From: Clostridiales bacterium
GTDB lineage: Bacteria > Bacillota > Clostridia > Christensenellales > UBA1242
Direction: 5' to 3'
DNA: 39,006 bases
Assembly (NCBI GenBank): GCA_015055745.1
Contig: SVHS01000007.1
Span: 1 to 39,006 of the forward strand
The position numbers were made by a program, and so were the translations under genes. Shown piece by piece: positions 26,041 to 34,850 of this stretch. The notes beneath the pieces are model-generated. The model ran no database searches. It saw nothing but the letters and a program-made list of their open reading frames with translations, and was not told the DNA's origin. The stretch's first letter is position 1. Each line of letters begins with the position of its first letter.

Positions 26041-27246
26041 ATGGCAAAAGCTAAATTTGATAGAAGTAAACCACATGTTAACATTGGTACTATTGGTCAC
26101 GTAGACCACGGTAAGACTACTCTTACAGCTGCTATTAACGTTTACCTAGGTAAGATGGGTTATAGTGCAGACTCTAAGGGTTATGCCGACATTGATAATA
26201 CACCAGAAGAGAGAGCTCGTGGTATTACAATCAATACCTCACACATTGAGTATGAGACTGAGAAACGTCACTATGCACACGTTGACTGTCCAGGACACGC
26301 AGACTATGTAAAGAATATGATTACTGGTGCTGCTCAGATGGACGGTGCTATCCTAGTAGTAGCATCTACTGACGGTCCAATGCCTCAGACTAAAGAGCAC
26401 ATCTTGCTTGCTCGTCAAGTAGGTGTTCCATACATCGTAGTATTCATGAACAAGACTGACCTTGTTGATGATGCTGAAATCTTAGACTTAGTAGAGATGG
26501 AAATCCGTGATTTGTTGTCATCTTACGGCTTCCCTGGCGATGATATCCCAGTTATTAAGGGTAGTGCATTCAAGGCTCTAGAAGCTGCATCTGCTGGTAA
26601 TACAAGTGATCCAGCTTGTGCTTGTATCAAAGAATTGATGGACGCTGTAGATAGCTATATCCCAGACCCAGCTCGTGAAATTGATAAGCCATTCTTGATG
26701 CCAGTAGAGGACGTATTCTCTATCACAGGTCGTGGTACTGTTGCTACAGGTAGAGTAGAGCGTGGTGTTGTGACACTAAACGAAGAAGTAGAGCTAGTAG
26801 GTATCAAAGAGACTCGTAAAGTAGTTATTACTGGTATCGAAATGTTCCGTAAGTCACTAGATGAAGCTCGTTCTGGTGATAACGCTGGTTTGTTGCTACG
26901 TGGTATCCAACGTACAGAAATCGAGCGTGGTCAAGTATTGGCTAAGATTGGTTCAATCACTCCTCACACTCAATTCAAGGCAGAAGTTTACGTGTTGAAG
27001 AAAGAAGAGGGTGGTCGTCATACTCCATTCTTCAATGGTTATAGACCTCAATTCTATGTTCGTACTACTGATATCACTGGTTCAATCAAGCTTCCAGAGG
27101 GAGTAGAGATGGTAATGCCAGGTGATAACATCACTATGGAAATCGAACTTATCAACCCTATCGCTATTGAGAAAGGTATGAGATTCGCTATCCGTGAGGG
27201 TGGTAGAACAGTTGGTTCTGGTGTAGTATCAGAAATCATTAAATAA
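26041..27246 (+). CDS. tuf: Elongation factor Tu
   Basis: A 401-aa GTPase that delivers aminoacyl-tRNA. G1 is GHVDHGKT (19-26), then [29 protein letters not shown] and NKTD; domain II has [13 protein letters not shown] and domain [18 protein letters not shown]. It has an internal promoter, an AAAGGAG and a terminator of its own. Confidence 0.99.
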   Translation: MAKAKFDRSKPHVNIGTIGHVDHGKTTLTAAINVYLGKMGYSADSKGYADIDNTPEERARGITINTSHIEYETEKRHYAHVDCPGHADYVKNMITGAAQMDGAILVVASTDGPMPQTKEHILLARQVGVPYIVVFMNKTDLVDDAEILDLVEMEIRDLLSSYGFPGDDIPVIKGSAFKALEAASAGNTSDPACACIKELMDAVDSYIPDPAREIDKPFLMPVEDVFSITGRGTVATGRVERGVVTLNEEVELVGIKETRKVVITGIEMFRKSLDEARSGDNAGLLLRGIQRTEIERGQVLAKIGSITPHTQFKAEVYVLKKEEGGRHTPFFNGYRPQFYVRTTDITGSIKLPEGVEMVMPGDNITMEIELINPIAIEKGMRFAIREGGRTVGSGVVSEIIK

Positions 27247-27258
27247 TGCAAATAAAAA

Positions 27259-27280
27259 TCTCGCGTTTGCGGGATTTTTT
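27259..27280 (+). terminator. Terminator after tuf
   Basis: TCTCGC (27259-27264) pairs with GCGGGA (27269-27274) around GTTT, with A-run before and six T after. Confidence 0.9.
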
Positions 27281-27303
27281 GTTGCTTTTTTGCAGTAATT
27301 TGC

Positions 27304-27309
27304 TATAAT
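27304..27309 (+). promoter_or_regulatory. Extended -10 of the MFS transporter gene
   Basis: TGC-TATAAT (TATAAT at 27304-27309) lies 10 nt before the ATG, so the predicted leader is only about 3-4 nt. A TTGCTT 16 nt upstream could serve as -35. No SD is present. Confidence 0.65.
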
Positions 27310-27319
27310 TTAAATAAAT

Positions 27320-28582
27320 ATGAACACATATCAATATGATGTTAATGCGGTAAAGCATGACAAAACATCTTCAGTAGGATTAGCTGTAAGTCATTGTCTA
27401 TATTCGATAATAGATATTTTTGTTTCGTCCTTTTTGATCGCATATATTTATAGCTTGACCAATGGAATGTATCAATACATTTTCAAGGTTGCGATATTTC
27501 AAATATCTGGCTATGTGTCACTTTTGGTATTTTATCATATTTTTAGTGCAATATTAGATAAGACTAATCGAGTGCTCCTTTATCGTATAGGCTGTGTGGT
27601 AAAATCTTGTCTGGTTATTTTCCTAGTATTTTTTGGTAAGAATGTAGCAGAGATGGTCTTATTGGCAGGACTGCTAAATGGTGTAGCTACAGCAGGCTAT
27701 TATTCTGGATACAATGTCATAAGGCAAGAAATGGTATCTAGGAAAAAATTAAAATCTTTTATTGTATATTTAACAGCTATTTTACAAAGTGTGAATATCG
27801 TATTTCCTATTTTAATAGGAGCGCTGATAGATATATCTACATACTCCATGGTAGCGATATATGTTTTGATATTGAGTTTGATACAAATAGGTATCACATT
27901 TCTTATTAAATCAAAAAAACCGGCAAATAGCTCGTATAGTATAAAAGATTATCTCAAGAGATTAAAATCAAAGCCTAAGTTATATGCGAAGATGAAGCAA
28001 GTATACCTTATCGTTTTCCTATATGGATTCAATGCGTTGATTGGTACCATTATTAGTGTATCTGTGATGCTTCAATTTGGTACCAACTTTAGCCTTGGTG
28101 CTATCAGTAGTGTGGTAGCTGTGGTGCAGATAGTAGTATTGCTAATTTTCAATAAATTTACAGTAGAAGGTAAGAGATTTCCGACATTCATCATCGCAGC
28201 GTTATTGCCAGTCGTGGGTGCGGTAGTGTTTATTGTTATGCCAAATTATGTCACCCTTATATTATTTAATGTGCTAAATAGTATAGCGGGAGCTGTGTTT
28301 GGTTGCGTCTTTGAGGTGATAAGGAATAGGGATCTAAAAGAAAACAATATGTACGACGACATTGCTGAGCATCAGAGCGTTGGTGAGACTGTACTTGATT
28401 TGGCAAGGATCATATCTTATGTGCTTTTCTTGGTGGTTGGATTGTTACAAAATATTGTTTTATTCAATATTGTATTGATTATGAGTGTGGTAATTTATGC
28501 TATAAATATTATTTTAGTGGCAATATTTGAACATAAATACCAAAAAGAAAAAATAGAAAATAATATGGAAAATAATAAATAG
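27320..28582 (+). CDS. MFS-like membrane transporter (about 12 TM)
   Basis: A 420-aa polytopic membrane protein with about twelve hydrophobic helices, the first beginning near residue 18 (SVGLAVSHCLYSIIDIFVSS). A loop after TM2 has LDKTNRVLLYRIG, resembling the loop 2-3 motif of major facilitator proteins, and a basic central loop (about 195-225) separates two halves. The substrate is unknown. The ATG is 10 nt behind a TATAAT with no SD, so the mRNA would be almost leaderless; no better start exists before TM1. The C-terminus is highly charged (KYQKEKIENNMENNK). It runs into trpS after nine bases. Confidence 0.8.
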   Translation: MNTYQYDVNAVKHDKTSSVGLAVSHCLYSIIDIFVSSFLIAYIYSLTNGMYQYIFKVAIFQISGYVSLLVFYHIFSAILDKTNRVLLYRIGCVVKSCLVIFLVFFGKNVAEMVLLAGLLNGVATAGYYSGYNVIRQEMVSRKKLKSFIVYLTAILQSVNIVFPILIGALIDISTYSMVAIYVLILSLIQIGITFLIKSKKPANSSYSIKDYLKRLKSKPKLYAKMKQVYLIVFLYGFNALIGTIISVSVMLQFGTNFSLGAISSVVAVVQIVVLLIFNKFTVEGKRFPTFIIAALLPVVGAVVFIVMPNYVTLILFNVLNSIAGAVFGCVFEVIRNRDLKENNMYDDIAEHQSVGETVLDLARIISYVLFLVVGLLQNIVLFNIVLIMSVVIYAINIILVAIFEHKYQKEKIENNMENNK

Positions 28583-28591
28583 GAGAAAAAT

Positions 28592-29560
28592 ATGAAAACA
28601 TTATATAGCGCGACCAAGCCTACAGGAATATTGACTATTGGAAATTACTTGGGAGCTATAAAAAATTGGATAACTATGCAAGATGAATATAATTGCTATT
28701 TTTGTATTGCCAATCTACATGCTCATACTATAGAATTGTCTGCTGAGTTTGTGAGACAAAAAACATTGGAGCAATATGCTATGTTTCTAGCGTGTGGTCT
28801 CGATCCTAAAAAATCTACAATTTATGTGCAATCAATGGTGAAAGAACATAGTGAAATATGTTGGTTATTAAATTGTAATACTATGATGGGTGAAGCTAGC
28901 AGAATGACTCAATATAAAGACCATGTGGCAAAGGGAGAAAAGAGTATCACTACAGCTTTGTTTACTTATCCTGTGCTTATGGCGGGTGATATCTTACTAT
29001 ACAATACAAATATCGTACCTGTGGGTGAAGATCAAGTGCAGCACGTGGAGCTTACGCGCGATATAGCAAATAGATTTAATCATAGATTTGGAGATACATT
29101 TGTAGTGCCAAAAGTGGGTGCAAGAATAAAAGGATTGCAAAATCCTACATCGAAAATGGGTAAGTCCAATGAAGATGTGAATGATGTAATACTTTTGACA
29201 GATAGTGATGAAATGATTGTCAAGAAACTAAAGAGGGCAGTCACAGATAGTTTGGGACAAATAAAATACGATGAAGAAAATCAACCCGGTGTGAGCAATC
29301 TATTGACTATAATTTCTGCATGTGAAAATAAATCTATAGATGAAATCGTAAAAGAAATGGATGGACAGGGCTATGGTGTGCTAAAGAATAGAACAGCGCA
29401 AGCTGTGATAAGTGTAATAGCTCCTATAAGAGAAAAATACAATTATTATATGTCACATCTAGATGAATTGATGGCATTGATGCAAGATGGTGCAAAGAAA
29501 GCAGAAGTAGTAGCAAGAGAGACTCTAAATAGAGCAAAAAACAATATGGGTTTGTTATAA
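28592..29560 (+). CDS. trpS: Tryptophanyl-tRNA synthetase (first copy, diverged)
   Basis: A 322-aa class I enzyme attaching tryptophan to tRNA-Trp. The HIGH-like motif is TIGN (15-18) in KPTGILTIGNYLGAIKNW and the KMSKS-like motif is KMGKS (188-192) in TSKMGKSNEDV. MAGDILLYNTNIVPVGEDQV is typical of TrpRS. Length is normal. A different trpS starts at 38896. The start has AGGAG seven bases upstream. It is coupled to the transporter gene upstream and ends in a strong terminator. Confidence 0.93.
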   Translation: MKTLYSATKPTGILTIGNYLGAIKNWITMQDEYNCYFCIANLHAHTIELSAEFVRQKTLEQYAMFLACGLDPKKSTIYVQSMVKEHSEICWLLNCNTMMGEASRMTQYKDHVAKGEKSITTALFTYPVLMAGDILLYNTNIVPVGEDQVQHVELTRDIANRFNHRFGDTFVVPKVGARIKGLQNPTSKMGKSNEDVNDVILLTDSDEMIVKKLKRAVTDSLGQIKYDEENQPGVSNLLTIISACENKSIDEIVKEMDGQGYGVLKNRTAQAVISVIAPIREKYNYYMSHLDELMALMQDGAKKAEVVARETLNRAKNNMGLL

Positions 29561-29562
29561 TT

Positions 29563-29591
29563 AAAAAAGTCGGCGATATGCCGACTTTTTT
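29563..29591. terminator. Bidirectional terminator after trpS
   Basis: AAAAAAGTCGGC (29563-29574) pairs with GCCGACTTTTTT (29580-29591) around GATAT. It serves both trpS and the convergent small gene. Confidence 0.95.
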
Positions 29592-29778
29592 AAAAGAAAC
29601 TTCGTTGCTGACCATATACATTACAGCAGTTATTTCTACAGCAGTTTTGTGTGTAGGCACCGAGTGCGAGCAACAATAGTAGGAGAAAGGTAGTATTGCT
29701 CACAAGATTAGTATTGGTAGCTTGTGCTATGATAGCTATAATGATTGCAATCAAAATAAATATAGCATTAATGTTCAT
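29590..29778 (-). CDS. Small membrane protein with Cys-rich tail (62 aa)
   Basis: Not a family I recognise. Two hydrophobic stretches are visible: about 4-19 (NAIFILIAIIIAIIAQ) and 29-41 (TTFLLLLLLALGAY), followed by NCCRNNCC near 45-52, which carries four cysteines in two pairs. The start has a strong AAGGAG seven bases upstream, so translation is expected. Short hydrophobic, Cys-rich proteins of this sort are found among spore and membrane proteins of Bacillota, but nothing here proves that. It is convergent with trpS and divergent from arsR. Confidence 0.7.
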   Translation of the reverse strand: MNINAIFILIAIIIAIIAQATNTNLVSNTTFLLLLLLALGAYTQNCCRNNCCNVYGQQRSFF

Positions 29779-29792
29779 TCTTGCTCCTTTTT

Positions 29793-29804
29793 AATCAATT
29801 GATT
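29793..29804. other. 12-bp perfect palindrome in the arsR divergent region
   Basis: AATCAATTGATT lies between the 62-aa gene and arsR in an otherwise featureless AT-rich 137-bp gap. It could be an operator, but palindromes of this AT-rich type arise by chance. Confidence 0.25.
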
Positions 29805-29903
29805 TGTATTATTTATTCTATTATTTTTTAAAATGTTAAATAAATAGTAATTTTTATAAATTTTTCGTGGATTTTTTTTGATAATTATATATAAATTTTA
29901 TTT

Positions 29904-29909
29904 TATAAT
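29904..29909 (+). promoter_or_regulatory. -10 element 6 nt before the arsR start
   Basis: TATAAT (29904-29909) ends six bases before ATG 29916. No good -35 at 16-18 nt is seen (a TTGATA lies 20 nt upstream). No SD. Confidence 0.5.
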
Positions 29910-29915
29910 TATTGC

Positions 29916-30236
29916 ATGAATTTTGATTGTAGAGAAGAATATAAATTAAAAAAATATATGCCAGACAAATCGAGTCTAAATAATATGACCGCATTTTTCT
30001 ACGCATTTAGTGACGATACTAGGCTAAAAATTATTATTTTGTTATCTATCAAGCCATTATGTGTAGGTGATATCACTAATGTGCTGGCTATCAACCAAAC
30101 GACGATAAGTCACCAGTTAAAAATACTAAAAGCTCACAATATAGTATCTTGTGATAGAGCTGGTAAAAATGTGATATATTATATAAAAAATCCGCAAATA
30201 GAAAATGTGTTAAATGCTATAGTGGAGTGTATATAG
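29916..30236 (+). CDS. ArsR-family winged-helix transcriptional regulator
   Basis: A 106-aa helix-turn-helix protein. The DNA-binding part is VGDITNVLAINQTTISHQLK (about 53-72), followed by the wing with RAGKNVIYYI. The classic ArsR metal-binding ELCVCD is reduced to PLCVGDI, with a single cysteine in place of two, so arsenic or heavy-metal sensing at that site is doubtful; the ligand is unknown. The ATG is six bases after TATAAT and has no SD, suggesting a leaderless mRNA. Its divergent neighbour (62-aa protein) and downstream gene are possible targets. Confidence 0.82.
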   Translation: MNFDCREEYKLKKYMPDKSSLNNMTAFFYAFSDDTRLKIIILLSIKPLCVGDITNVLAINQTTISHQLKILKAHNIVSCDRAGKNVIYYIKNPQIENVLNAIVECI

Positions 30237-30267
30237 CACAAAACAATAAATTTTCATACTATGAGAT

Positions 30268-30783
30268 ATGAAGATTGTTTGTGTGGCAGGCGGAAGTTAT
30301 AAATCATTTTATATTAATTGTTGCCTTAGGTTGCGTAAATGCGACTTATTGATTTTTAATTTTGATATCATATATGACTATGTGATAAAAGATGAAATAT
30401 TAGGCAATGGCGTCGTCACAAAAGAAATTTTATTGTTGGCAGATCGACTAAAATGCACTGTGCTAGCAGGAGTCAATGTCATAAGAGGAAATAAAAAATC
30501 TAAAGCAATTCTTTCTTGTGATGGTGAAAAAATTTGTATACATTCTATTTCTTCTGGTGCTAAGATTTTTATAAAAGGTAAAAATTTTGTCGTGGGAGAT
30601 AGGACTACAAATTACGGGAAATTAAATAAAATAATCTTGACTGACAGACGTGTATATCCCAATGTGTCTAGCTGTAGTAGGTGTAAAATTTATATCTTTT
30701 GTGATAAATTCGGGGTCGATTATATAAACAATAAAAAATTAATAAGAAATTTCAATAAACATTCGAAAATTATTTTGAAATAA
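30268..30783 (+). CDS. Unrecognised 171-aa protein
   Basis: I do not recognise this protein with confidence. It opens MKIVCVAGGSYKSFYINCCL and has LLADRLKCTVLAGVNVIRGN, KAILSCDGEKI and ILTDRRVYPNVSSCSRCKIY. The sequence of elements (a strand, an internal VLAGxxxxxxxxxxAIL, then a D-x-R-xxP strand) faintly recalls the nitrilase/carbon-nitrogen hydrolase fold, but a convincing Glu-Lys-Cys triad cannot be assigned, so a degenerate or unrelated protein is equally possible. It lies 31 nt after arsR; TACTAT (30257-30262) is five bases before the ATG and no SD is present. Confidence 0.6.
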   Translation: MKIVCVAGGSYKSFYINCCLRLRKCDLLIFNFDIIYDYVIKDEILGNGVVTKEILLLADRLKCTVLAGVNVIRGNKKSKAILSCDGEKICIHSISSGAKIFIKGKNFVVGDRTTNYGKLNKIILTDRRVYPNVSSCSRCKIYIFCDKFGVDYINNKKLIRNFNKHSKIILK

Positions 30784-30802
30784 TTTTAACCTGTGATATA
30801 AT
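30775..30802 (+). promoter_or_regulatory. Promoter of the pgk operon
   Basis: TTGAAA (30775-30780), a 16-nt spacer and TATAAT (30797-30802) with TGA before the -10 (extended). It overlaps the end of the preceding gene. Confidence 0.8.
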
Positions 30803-30847
30803 GGTTGTGAAAAATACTAGTTGGATTCTATTTATTTGGAGACAGTA

Positions 30848-32029
30848 ATGAAAAAAACTATTAGAGATATCGATGTCGCAGGTAAAAGAGTTTTAGTACG
30901 TGTAGATTACAACGTACCTATTAATCAAGAACTAAAGATTGTAGATGATACACGTATCGTAGCTACTTTACCTACTATCAATTATTTATTGGAGCATGGA
31001 GCAAAAGTGATCTTGTGCTCTCATTTGGGTAGACCAAATGGACAAATGGATACGAAGCTTAGCCTTCGTCCAGTGTTGGCAAGACTATCAAAACTTTTAG
31101 AAAAGCCTATCTCTTTTGCGGAAGATATATTAGATAAGTCTACTGTTGATCTTGTAAACAAGATGCAAAATGGCGATATCTTGATGCTTGAAAATATTCG
31201 TTTTTATAAGCAAGAAGAAGAAAACAACGACGCATTTGCTAAGAAATTGGCTGGGCTAGCTGATGTATTTGTATTGGAAGCGTTTGCTACTGCGCATAGA
31301 AAGCATGCGTCTACATATGGTGTGGCAAAGTATATTCCTGCTGTCTGTGGGTTCTTGGTTGAAGAAGAGCTATTGATGTTTGATAAGGTGTTGAATAAGC
31401 CTGAAAGGCCGTTTGTAGCTATTTTAGGTGGAGCCAAGATATCTGATAAGCTGCCTGTGATTGAAAATTTGATAGATAAAGTGGATACTATCCTTATTGG
31501 TGGAGGTATGGCTTATACATTTATCAAGGCTATCGGTGGTAGCATTGGTATGTCTATCATTGACAATACAAAAGTAGAGTTAGCAAAACAATTGCTTGAC
31601 AAAGCTAAAGAAAAAGGTGTGAAGATTATCCTTCCTATTGACAATGTCGGAGCTAAAGAGTTTAGTGAAGACGCTGATACAAAGTTATTTAGTAGTGGAT
31701 TCTTTGCTGATGATTATCAAGGCATGGATATCGGTCCTAAGACTATAAGAGTCTTTAAGAAAGTGATCAAAAAGGCACGCACTATCGTATGGAACGGACC
31801 TGTAGGTGTGTACGAGTATGATAAGTTTAAAAAAGGTACAAATAAGATAGCTAAATATGTGGCGAGGAGCAAAGCCATGTCTATCATAGGTGGTGGAGAT
31901 AGTATCGCTGCAGTGCAATCATTGGGTGTGTGCAAGAAGGTGACTCATATGTCTACAGGTGGCGGAGCGTCATTGATGGTATTGCAGGGTAAGACTCTTC
32001 CATGTGTGGAGATGATAGAAGATAATTAG
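30848..32029 (+). CDS. pgk: Phosphoglycerate kinase
   Basis: A 393-aa glycolytic enzyme making ATP from 1,3-bisphosphoglycerate. Conserved are RVLVRVDYNVPINQ near 17-30, SHLGRPNG, LENIRFYKQEE, ATAHRKHAST, the hinge LGGAKISDKLPVI, WNGPVGVYEYDKFKKGT and GGGDSIAAVQ. The start is ATG 30848 behind GGAG; an in-frame upstream start at 30821 lacks an SD and is rejected. It leads the pgk-tpiA-gpmI operon. Confidence 0.97.
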   Translation: MKKTIRDIDVAGKRVLVRVDYNVPINQELKIVDDTRIVATLPTINYLLEHGAKVILCSHLGRPNGQMDTKLSLRPVLARLSKLLEKPISFAEDILDKSTVDLVNKMQNGDILMLENIRFYKQEEENNDAFAKKLAGLADVFVLEAFATAHRKHASTYGVAKYIPAVCGFLVEEELLMFDKVLNKPERPFVAILGGAKISDKLPVIENLIDKVDTILIGGGMAYTFIKAIGGSIGMSIIDNTKVELAKQLLDKAKEKGVKIILPIDNVGAKEFSEDADTKLFSSGFFADDYQGMDIGPKTIRVFKKVIKKARTIVWNGPVGVYEYDKFKKGTNKIAKYVARSKAMSIIGGGDSIAAVQSLGVCKKVTHMSTGGGASLMVLQGKTLPCVEMIEDN

Positions 32030-32036
32030 GGGATAT

Positions 32037-32729
32037 ATGCATAAAATGGTGGTGGCAAACTATAAGATGAATGGCGACAGGAAATTTTATAGTAGGGTAC
32101 TAAAAGTAGTAAATAAATACAACAAAAAGGACACGAAGATTATTTTGTGTCCACCTTTTGTTTATATACCGTTTATGAAATTGAAAAGTGCAAATTTGGG
32201 TGCACAGGATATTTCATCTACAGTGAATAATAAATCTACTGGACAGATTGGTCCAAGTATGCTAAAAGAATTCGGAGTGAAATATACACTCGTAGGACAT
32301 AGTGAAAGACGAGCTGAAGGTGAGACTGATGAAACTGTGGCTATGAAAGTGAAAACTGCTGTCAGTCATGATCTAGTGCCTATTATCTGCGTGGGAGAAG
32401 AAAAGAAAGGTGATAAGATCGATATAGTGAGCACGCAAGTGGAAAAGGCATTGAGTCTTGTGGATAAAGGTGAGATAATCTTTGCGTATGAGCCTGTATG
32501 GGCGATAGGTAGCGGTATACAGCCGACGACGAAACAAATCAACAAAGCAATCTCCACCATTAAAAAAGTGGCGTCAAAATCAGGTCATGAAGTAAAAGTC
32601 TTGTATGGTGGCAGTGTAAATGGAAATAATTTTAGTGAAATAGTTAAGACAGACGCTGATGGGTATTTATTGGGTGGAGTGTCAAATAGATTAGATGAAT
32701 TTGCGAGTATATTAAAGGAGATGCAATGA
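32037..32729 (+). CDS. tpiA: Triosephosphate isomerase, short form
   Basis: A 230-aa TIM barrel interconverting dihydroxyacetone phosphate and glyceraldehyde 3-phosphate; the family is usually near 250. Catalytic residues are K10 (NYKMN), H88 (GHSERR) and E152 (YEPVWAIGSG), and loop 6 follows with GIQPTTKQ. The phosphate-binding GGSVNGNN is present. AGGGG precedes the ATG, and the stop overlaps the gpmI start (ATGA). Confidence 0.96.
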   Translation: MHKMVVANYKMNGDRKFYSRVLKVVNKYNKKDTKIILCPPFVYIPFMKLKSANLGAQDISSTVNNKSTGQIGPSMLKEFGVKYTLVGHSERRAEGETDETVAMKVKTAVSHDLVPIICVGEEKKGDKIDIVSTQVEKALSLVDKGEIIFAYEPVWAIGSGIQPTTKQINKAISTIKKVASKSGHEVKVLYGGSVNGNNFSEIVKTDADGYLLGGVSNRLDEFASILKEMQ

Positions 32730-34183
32730 ATAAAGGAATACTTTTGATATTGGACGGCTATGGAGAAGGTAAAGCAGATAAGTACAATGCAGTCAAAAAT
32801 GCAGATACTCCTACGCTAAATGATTTAAGGAAATTACCGCATGCTCTTTTGAAAACGCATGGTGAAAGTGTGGGTTTATTTGCTGATGAAATGGGCAATA
32901 GTGAAGTAGGACATACCACCATAGGTGCTGGTAGGGTTATAAAGTCTACTATCAAGCAAATCAATGATGATATAGAGTCTGGAGTATTTAGAAAAAATAA
33001 AATATTAAATAAAGCTCTAGATAATCTCAAAAATAAAAAATCAGATCTTCATCTCATAGGTCTTATGAGTGATAAAAATATTCATAGCAACATCTATCAT
33101 GCACTAGAGATTATAGATATGGCGAAAGAAAAAGCTCAGCATATTTATATTCATTTTATTACAGACGGAAGGGACTGTGGCATACGTGACAGCATAAAAT
33201 ATTTAGAAATATTGAAAAAACACATCAAAAACATCAAAAATTGCGCGATTTTGAGCGTTTCTGGGCGTTTTTATGCGATGGATAGGGAAAATTACTTGGA
33301 TAGGACATTTGATGCCTTTAATGCGATGTTTTTGACCACGGAGGGCGTGGTAGATGCGGAAGAGTATATCGTGTCTCAGCATAAGCAAGGTGTGGACGAC
33401 CAATACATCAAACCTGTGCATATAGAGTCAGATTTTAAAAAGGTTTGTAAAGATGATTTAATATTGTATTTCAATTTCCGTGAAGATAGGTTAAGACAAA
33501 TCGTAAAAAAGAGTGAAGAGCTGGGGGCTAAGATTGTCACTATGGCAGAAGTAGGAAATACTCATTCCACACCGCTATATACTTCGCCAGTGGTCAAAAA
33601 TACTCTGAGTGAATATCTGAGTAGTAAAGGGCTAAAGCAAATAAAAATCAGTGAGACTACAAAATATGCGCATTTGACATACTTTTTAAATGGCGGGGAA
33701 GAGAAACCTTTTAGAAATGAAGAAAGAGTGCATATAGAGACCATAGAGACAGATGATTATGCCAAAACACCTTGTATGCGAGCGAAAGAAATTACTACTG
33801 AGACCATAAAAGCGATAGATAAAGATTATGATATGATATTTGTAAATTTTTCTAATCCAGATATGATAGGTCATACGGGAAACTATGAAGCTACCGTAGA
33901 GGCTTTGGAATGTGTGGACGAGTGTGTGGAGAAGATTTTAGCCAAAGCGGAAGAAAAAGATTATTTTGTACTTGTCACTGCAGACCATGGCAATAGTGAG
34001 CAAATGAAGACAAAAAATGGCGAACCTCATACTGCACACACTATCAATCCTGTGATGTGTGTAATAGCTGGTGGCGGATACAAGATGAAAAAATCTGCAG
34101 ACCTTACTAGTATAGCTCCTACGATAATAGATTTGCTAGGATTGGAAAAGAATAAATATTTTGAAGGTGAGAGTTTAATTTAG
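32726..34183 (+). CDS. gpmI: 2,3-bisphosphoglycerate-independent phosphoglycerate mutase
   Basis: A 485-aa manganese-dependent enzyme interconverting 3- and 2-phosphoglycerate; the usual length is about 510. The catalytic serine is S59 in MGNSEVGHTTIGAGR, the first metal site is LDGYG, then TDGRDCG (family often DGRDTPP), SVSGRFYAMDRE, NFREDRLRQI, and the second metal site TADHGNSEQM and HTAHTINPV. It overlaps tpiA by four bases. An Eno gene does not follow here. Confidence 0.95.
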   Translation: MNKGILLILDGYGEGKADKYNAVKNADTPTLNDLRKLPHALLKTHGESVGLFADEMGNSEVGHTTIGAGRVIKSTIKQINDDIESGVFRKNKILNKALDNLKNKKSDLHLIGLMSDKNIHSNIYHALEIIDMAKEKAQHIYIHFITDGRDCGIRDSIKYLEILKKHIKNIKNCAILSVSGRFYAMDRENYLDRTFDAFNAMFLTTEGVVDAEEYIVSQHKQGVDDQYIKPVHIESDFKKVCKDDLILYFNFREDRLRQIVKKSEELGAKIVTMAEVGNTHSTPLYTSPVVKNTLSEYLSSKGLKQIKISETTKYAHLTYFLNGGEEKPFRNEERVHIETIETDDYAKTPCMRAKEITTETIKAIDKDYDMIFVNFSNPDMIGHTGNYEATVEALECVDECVEKILAKAEEKDYFVLVTADHGNSEQMKTKNGEPHTAHTINPVMCVIAGGGYKMKKSADLTSIAPTIIDLLGLEKNKYFEGESLI

Positions 34184-34186
34184 ATA

Positions 34187-34215
34187 TTGACAAATAGTAC
34201 AAGATTTGTTATTAT
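34187..34215 (+). promoter_or_regulatory. Promoter of the 73-aa membrane protein gene
   Basis: TTGACA (34187-34192), a 17-nt spacer and TATTAT (34210-34215), immediately after gpmI. Confidence 0.85.
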
Positions 34216-34234
34216 ATTGATATAAAGGAAAGAT

Positions 34235-34456
34235 ATGAAATCATTGTATTATCAATTTGTCAATTTTATTCAAGATATGAGTGATATGTGGTACATCACC
34301 ATATGGATGTTGTTGCTCGCATGTATATTGATATCTATTATCAAGTTTTTCAAAGTGTACAATGGTACTCAAAAGAAATTTGAGAAATTGGGATTATTGT
34401 TTTTGGCGATAGTTTTGATAGCTATATTAGTTTATTTTACCTATCTCAGAAAATAA
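34235..34456 (+). CDS. Small two-helix membrane protein (73 aa)
   Basis: Not recognised. Two hydrophobic helices are seen, about 19-39 (WYITIWMLLLACILISIIKF) and 53-68 (GLLFLAIVLIAILVYF), with a basic segment between (NGTQKKFEK) and at the end. It has its own consensus promoter and an AAGGAAAG ribosome binding site eight bases before the ATG, so it is expressed separately from gpmI, and it lies next to secG. A link to secretion is speculative. Confidence 0.7.
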   Translation: MKSLYYQFVNFIQDMSDMWYITIWMLLLACILISIIKFFKVYNGTQKKFEKLGLLFLAIVLIAILVYFTYLRK

Positions 34457-34466
34457 TCAAAAAGAC

Positions 34467-34495
34467 TTGTCAATATGATAAAATTGTGATATAAT
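34467..34495 (+). promoter_or_regulatory. Promoter of secG
   Basis: TTGTCA (34467-34472), a 17-nt spacer and TATAAT (34490-34495), with an extended TGA before the -10. Confidence 0.85.
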
Positions 34496-34518
34496 TGTTC
34501 TTGAATTTTGGAGGAAAC

Positions 34519-34821
34519 ATGAGTTTATTTTTGAGTACAGTGCCTACATGGATGAGTAATAGTTTTCCAGTGTTTGAGAGGATTTGCTTAGTTATTTTGG
34601 CTATTCTTTGTTTGGCTTTGATAGTTTTGGTATTTATGCAGATCACTGGTGGCAGTGAGACAAATAATGTTATCACTGGTAATAAAGATAGTTATTATTC
34701 TCAAAACAAGTCAGGCTCTAGAGAAGGTAGGATCACACGCCTGATTTATATCTGTGTAGGATTGATTGCTTTCTTTAGTGTGGTGTATTTTGTATTGTTG
34801 AAGATACTAAGTTCATTTTAA
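34519..34821 (+). CDS. secG: Preprotein translocase subunit SecG
   Basis: A 100-aa membrane protein that assists SecA-driven translocation. Two hydrophobic helices (about 19-40: VFERICLVILAILCLALIV, and 76-96: IYICVGLIAFFSVVYFVLL) flank a loop with LVFMQITGGSETNN, matching SecG (family: LVLLQxGKGGGL). The start is ATG 34519 behind GGAGG; an in-frame TTG at 34495 has no SD and is rejected. It is longer than the usual 75-80 residues. It is followed by rnr and smpB, the usual secG-rnr-smpB order. Confidence 0.88.
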   Translation: MSLFLSTVPTWMSNSFPVFERICLVILAILCLALIVLVFMQITGGSETNNVITGNKDSYYSQNKSGSREGRITRLIYICVGLIAFFSVVYFVLLKILSSF

Positions 34822-34826
34822 AATAT

Positions 34827-34850
34827 GTGGCTTACATGCCACTTTTTTTT
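34827..34850 (+). terminator. Terminator after secG
   Basis: GTGGC (34827-34831) pairs with GCCAC (34838-34842) around TTACAT, followed by eight T. Confidence 0.85.

Noticed and set aside
34495..34518. secG start at TTG 34495
   Set aside because: It coincides with the promoter -10; ATG 34519 has GGAGG.
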